From Pseudomonadota bacterium (GTDB lineage: Bacteria; Pseudomonadota; Gammaproteobacteria; Burkholderiales; Ferrovaceae), in contig JAJZPN010000006.1 of NCBI GenBank assembly GCA_021811145.1, forward strand, positions 1 to 64,000: a stretch of DNA of 64,000 bases, read 5' to 3'. Every line of letters begins with the position of its first letter. Position 1 is the first letter of the stretch. Position numbers and translations under genes: made by a program. Positions 63,036-64,000 of this stretch are shown here, piece by piece. A model generated the notes under the pieces. That model worked only from the letters and a program-made list of their open reading frames with translations, searched no databases and was not told the origin of the DNA.

Positions 63036-63872
63036 TCATGTGGAGACCTGGATAGGAATGACAGGTCTCCCGTCAGGTGTTTTAGGTAGATCTTTCTTCC
63101 AGGCATGTCCATAATTGAGTTCAAGTGTAATTTGGATATCTCCGTTTACACCTTGAGGAAGTTTCTCGAGCTCAATCATCCAAGGAGTGGATCGTTTTAA
63201 TAACTTAAGTCTTGATTGAGCATAACCAAGATAAGTATAGAAATCATCAATCAATAATTGATGATTAGTAAAGGTTAGAGAAAGATTTTCTCGATCCATA
63301 ACAGGATGTTGAAAACCGTGATGAATTAGCGCATCTCCCACATCATGCATATCAATCAATTGCTTTAAAAACCGTTGATGTTTAATTTGGTTAGGTATTT
63401 CTTTTAATGTATCAGGTCCAAAACTAGAAAAAATAAATAACCCATTGGGTTTGAGTATGCGTTTCACTTCTTGTAATACTGTGTTGCCATCGACTACTGG
63501 GAGTAATAAATGGCAGATAACCACATCAATACTATTTGATTTTATGGCTAATTGCTGCGCGTCGGAACAAAGAAAATGAAACTTATTTTTTTTTGTAATT
63601 TGATGCCAAAAAGATCTTTTTTTACCAGAGATAGATGAAAGCATCTGCCAGGATATATCAACATTCAGTAATGAGGCATGAGGGAAGCGACTCATTAGTT
63701 CTGAATTGCCCCATCCAGGTCCACTGCCTAGATTGACGATTAAGTGAGGCGAGATATTAATAAAATCAAAATGTTCAATTAAACGCCCAGCAATATCTTG
63801 ACTCCAGCTAAGAGCATGCTGAGCTTCGACAAGTTGTTTCTCTTGATTCAGATAAGTGGGTTTCCCCATCAT
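63036..63872 (-). CDS. bioC: Malonyl-ACP O-methyltransferase BioC
   Basis: A 278-residue SAM methyltransferase that starts pimeloyl synthesis for biotin by capping malonyl-ACP. Motif I is IVNLGSGPGWGNSEL (about 46), then LNVDISWQML, SIDVVICHLLLPVVDG, and a BioC-like C-terminal half with SFGPDTLKEI and VMDRENLSLTF. Two ATG codons in a row lie at 63872 and 63869. It begins three bases after the bioB stop, so the biotin genes form one operon running in from the right edge. Confidence 0.88.
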   Translation of the reverse strand: MMGKPTYLNQEKQLVEAQHALSWSQDIAGRLIEHFDFINISPHLIVNLGSGPGWGNSELMSRFPHASLLNVDISWQMLSSISGKKRSFWHQITKKNKFHFLCSDAQQLAIKSNSIDVVICHLLLPVVDGNTVLQEVKRILKPNGLFIFSSFGPDTLKEIPNQIKHQRFLKQLIDMHDVGDALIHHGFQHPVMDRENLSLTFTNHQLLIDDFYTYLGYAQSRLKLLKRSTPWMIELEKLPQGVNGDIQITLELNYGHAWKKDLPKTPDGRPVIPIQVST

Positions 63873-63875
63873 AAT

Positions 63876-64000
63876 TTAAGCGTTTTCTGCATGTAACCCT
63901 AAGCGTATAAAGAGATCTTGATCTTTTTTAACATCAGGGTTACCGGTAGTTAATAGTTTTTCACCATAAAAAATCGAATTAGCACCAGCAAAAAAACATA
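63876..64000 (-). CDS. bioB: Biotin synthase, C-terminal fragment
   Basis: Only the last 41 residues are in the window. [20 protein letters not shown] matches the end of the BioB radical-SAM barrel, in which this segment lines the active site. It ends [12 protein letters not shown] with TAA at 63878-63876. Confidence 0.93.
   Translation of the reverse strand, partial: CFFAGANSIFYGEKLLTTGNPDVKKDQDLFIRLGLHAENA

Overview
The window reads as chromosomal DNA of a low-GC (roughly 40 percent, judged by eye) Gram-negative proteobacterium, most likely a betaproteobacterium. The best evidence is the adjacent pair of EarP (EF-P arginine rhamnosyltransferase) and an EF-P carrying Arg32. The blocks purB-gst-mnmA, rplU-rpmA-obgE-proB with ispB divergent, and queA-tgt-yajC-secDF fit that placement. 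The family could not be determined.

Layout. 1-1470: end of a Flp/Tad pilus locus (cpaB-like fragment, flp pilin) and a LuxR-type regulator whose receiver domain looks degenerate. 1791-3833: an old yellow enzyme and an EamA transporter. 3911-12034: tRNA-Leu(CAA), then queA-tgt-yajC-secD-secF-dedA-purB-gst. 12122-18715: mnmA with a small His/Lys-rich secreted protein, then a glyoxylate-shunt cluster (aceB, aceA, an RraA/aldolase-fold gene, icd) and a cold-shock gene. 19002-23855: clpS-clpA, thyA, a leucyl aminopeptidase. 23941-29985: the rimP-nusA-infB-rbfA-truB translation operon. 29999-35651: an Atm1-type ABC exporter, a PBP7-like peptidase and the lutABC lactate-oxidation genes.

35659-42360 is the accessory part. 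It holds a two-gene cassette of a MOBP-type relaxase and a small accessory protein with no conjugation genes nearby, a QseBC-like two-component system with a cytochrome b561, and a complete IS200/IS605-family element with intact tnpA but doubly frameshifted tnpB. Next to the element lies a sequence with every hallmark of a 73-nt small RNA (extended -10, 5' hairpin, C-rich linker, intrinsic terminator). It is followed by an unlisted leucine-rich leader peptide (leuL) in front of leuA.

42361-64000 returns to core functions: leuA, yihY, proS, proB, obgE, rpmA, rplU, ispB; a metallophosphoesterase/glycosyltransferase/dgkA envelope-lipid operon; a second EamA transporter; ampD; pntAB; an esterase cotranscribed with efp, earP and a GlcG-like gene; dadA, ppa, bioC and the end of bioB.

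The best candidates for something undescribed are the orphan relaxase cassette with an inverted repeat at its first start codon, the small RNA at 41871-41943, and the leuL leader, which has no obvious intrinsic attenuator. No function was tested; all similarity statements come from reading motifs, not from searches.
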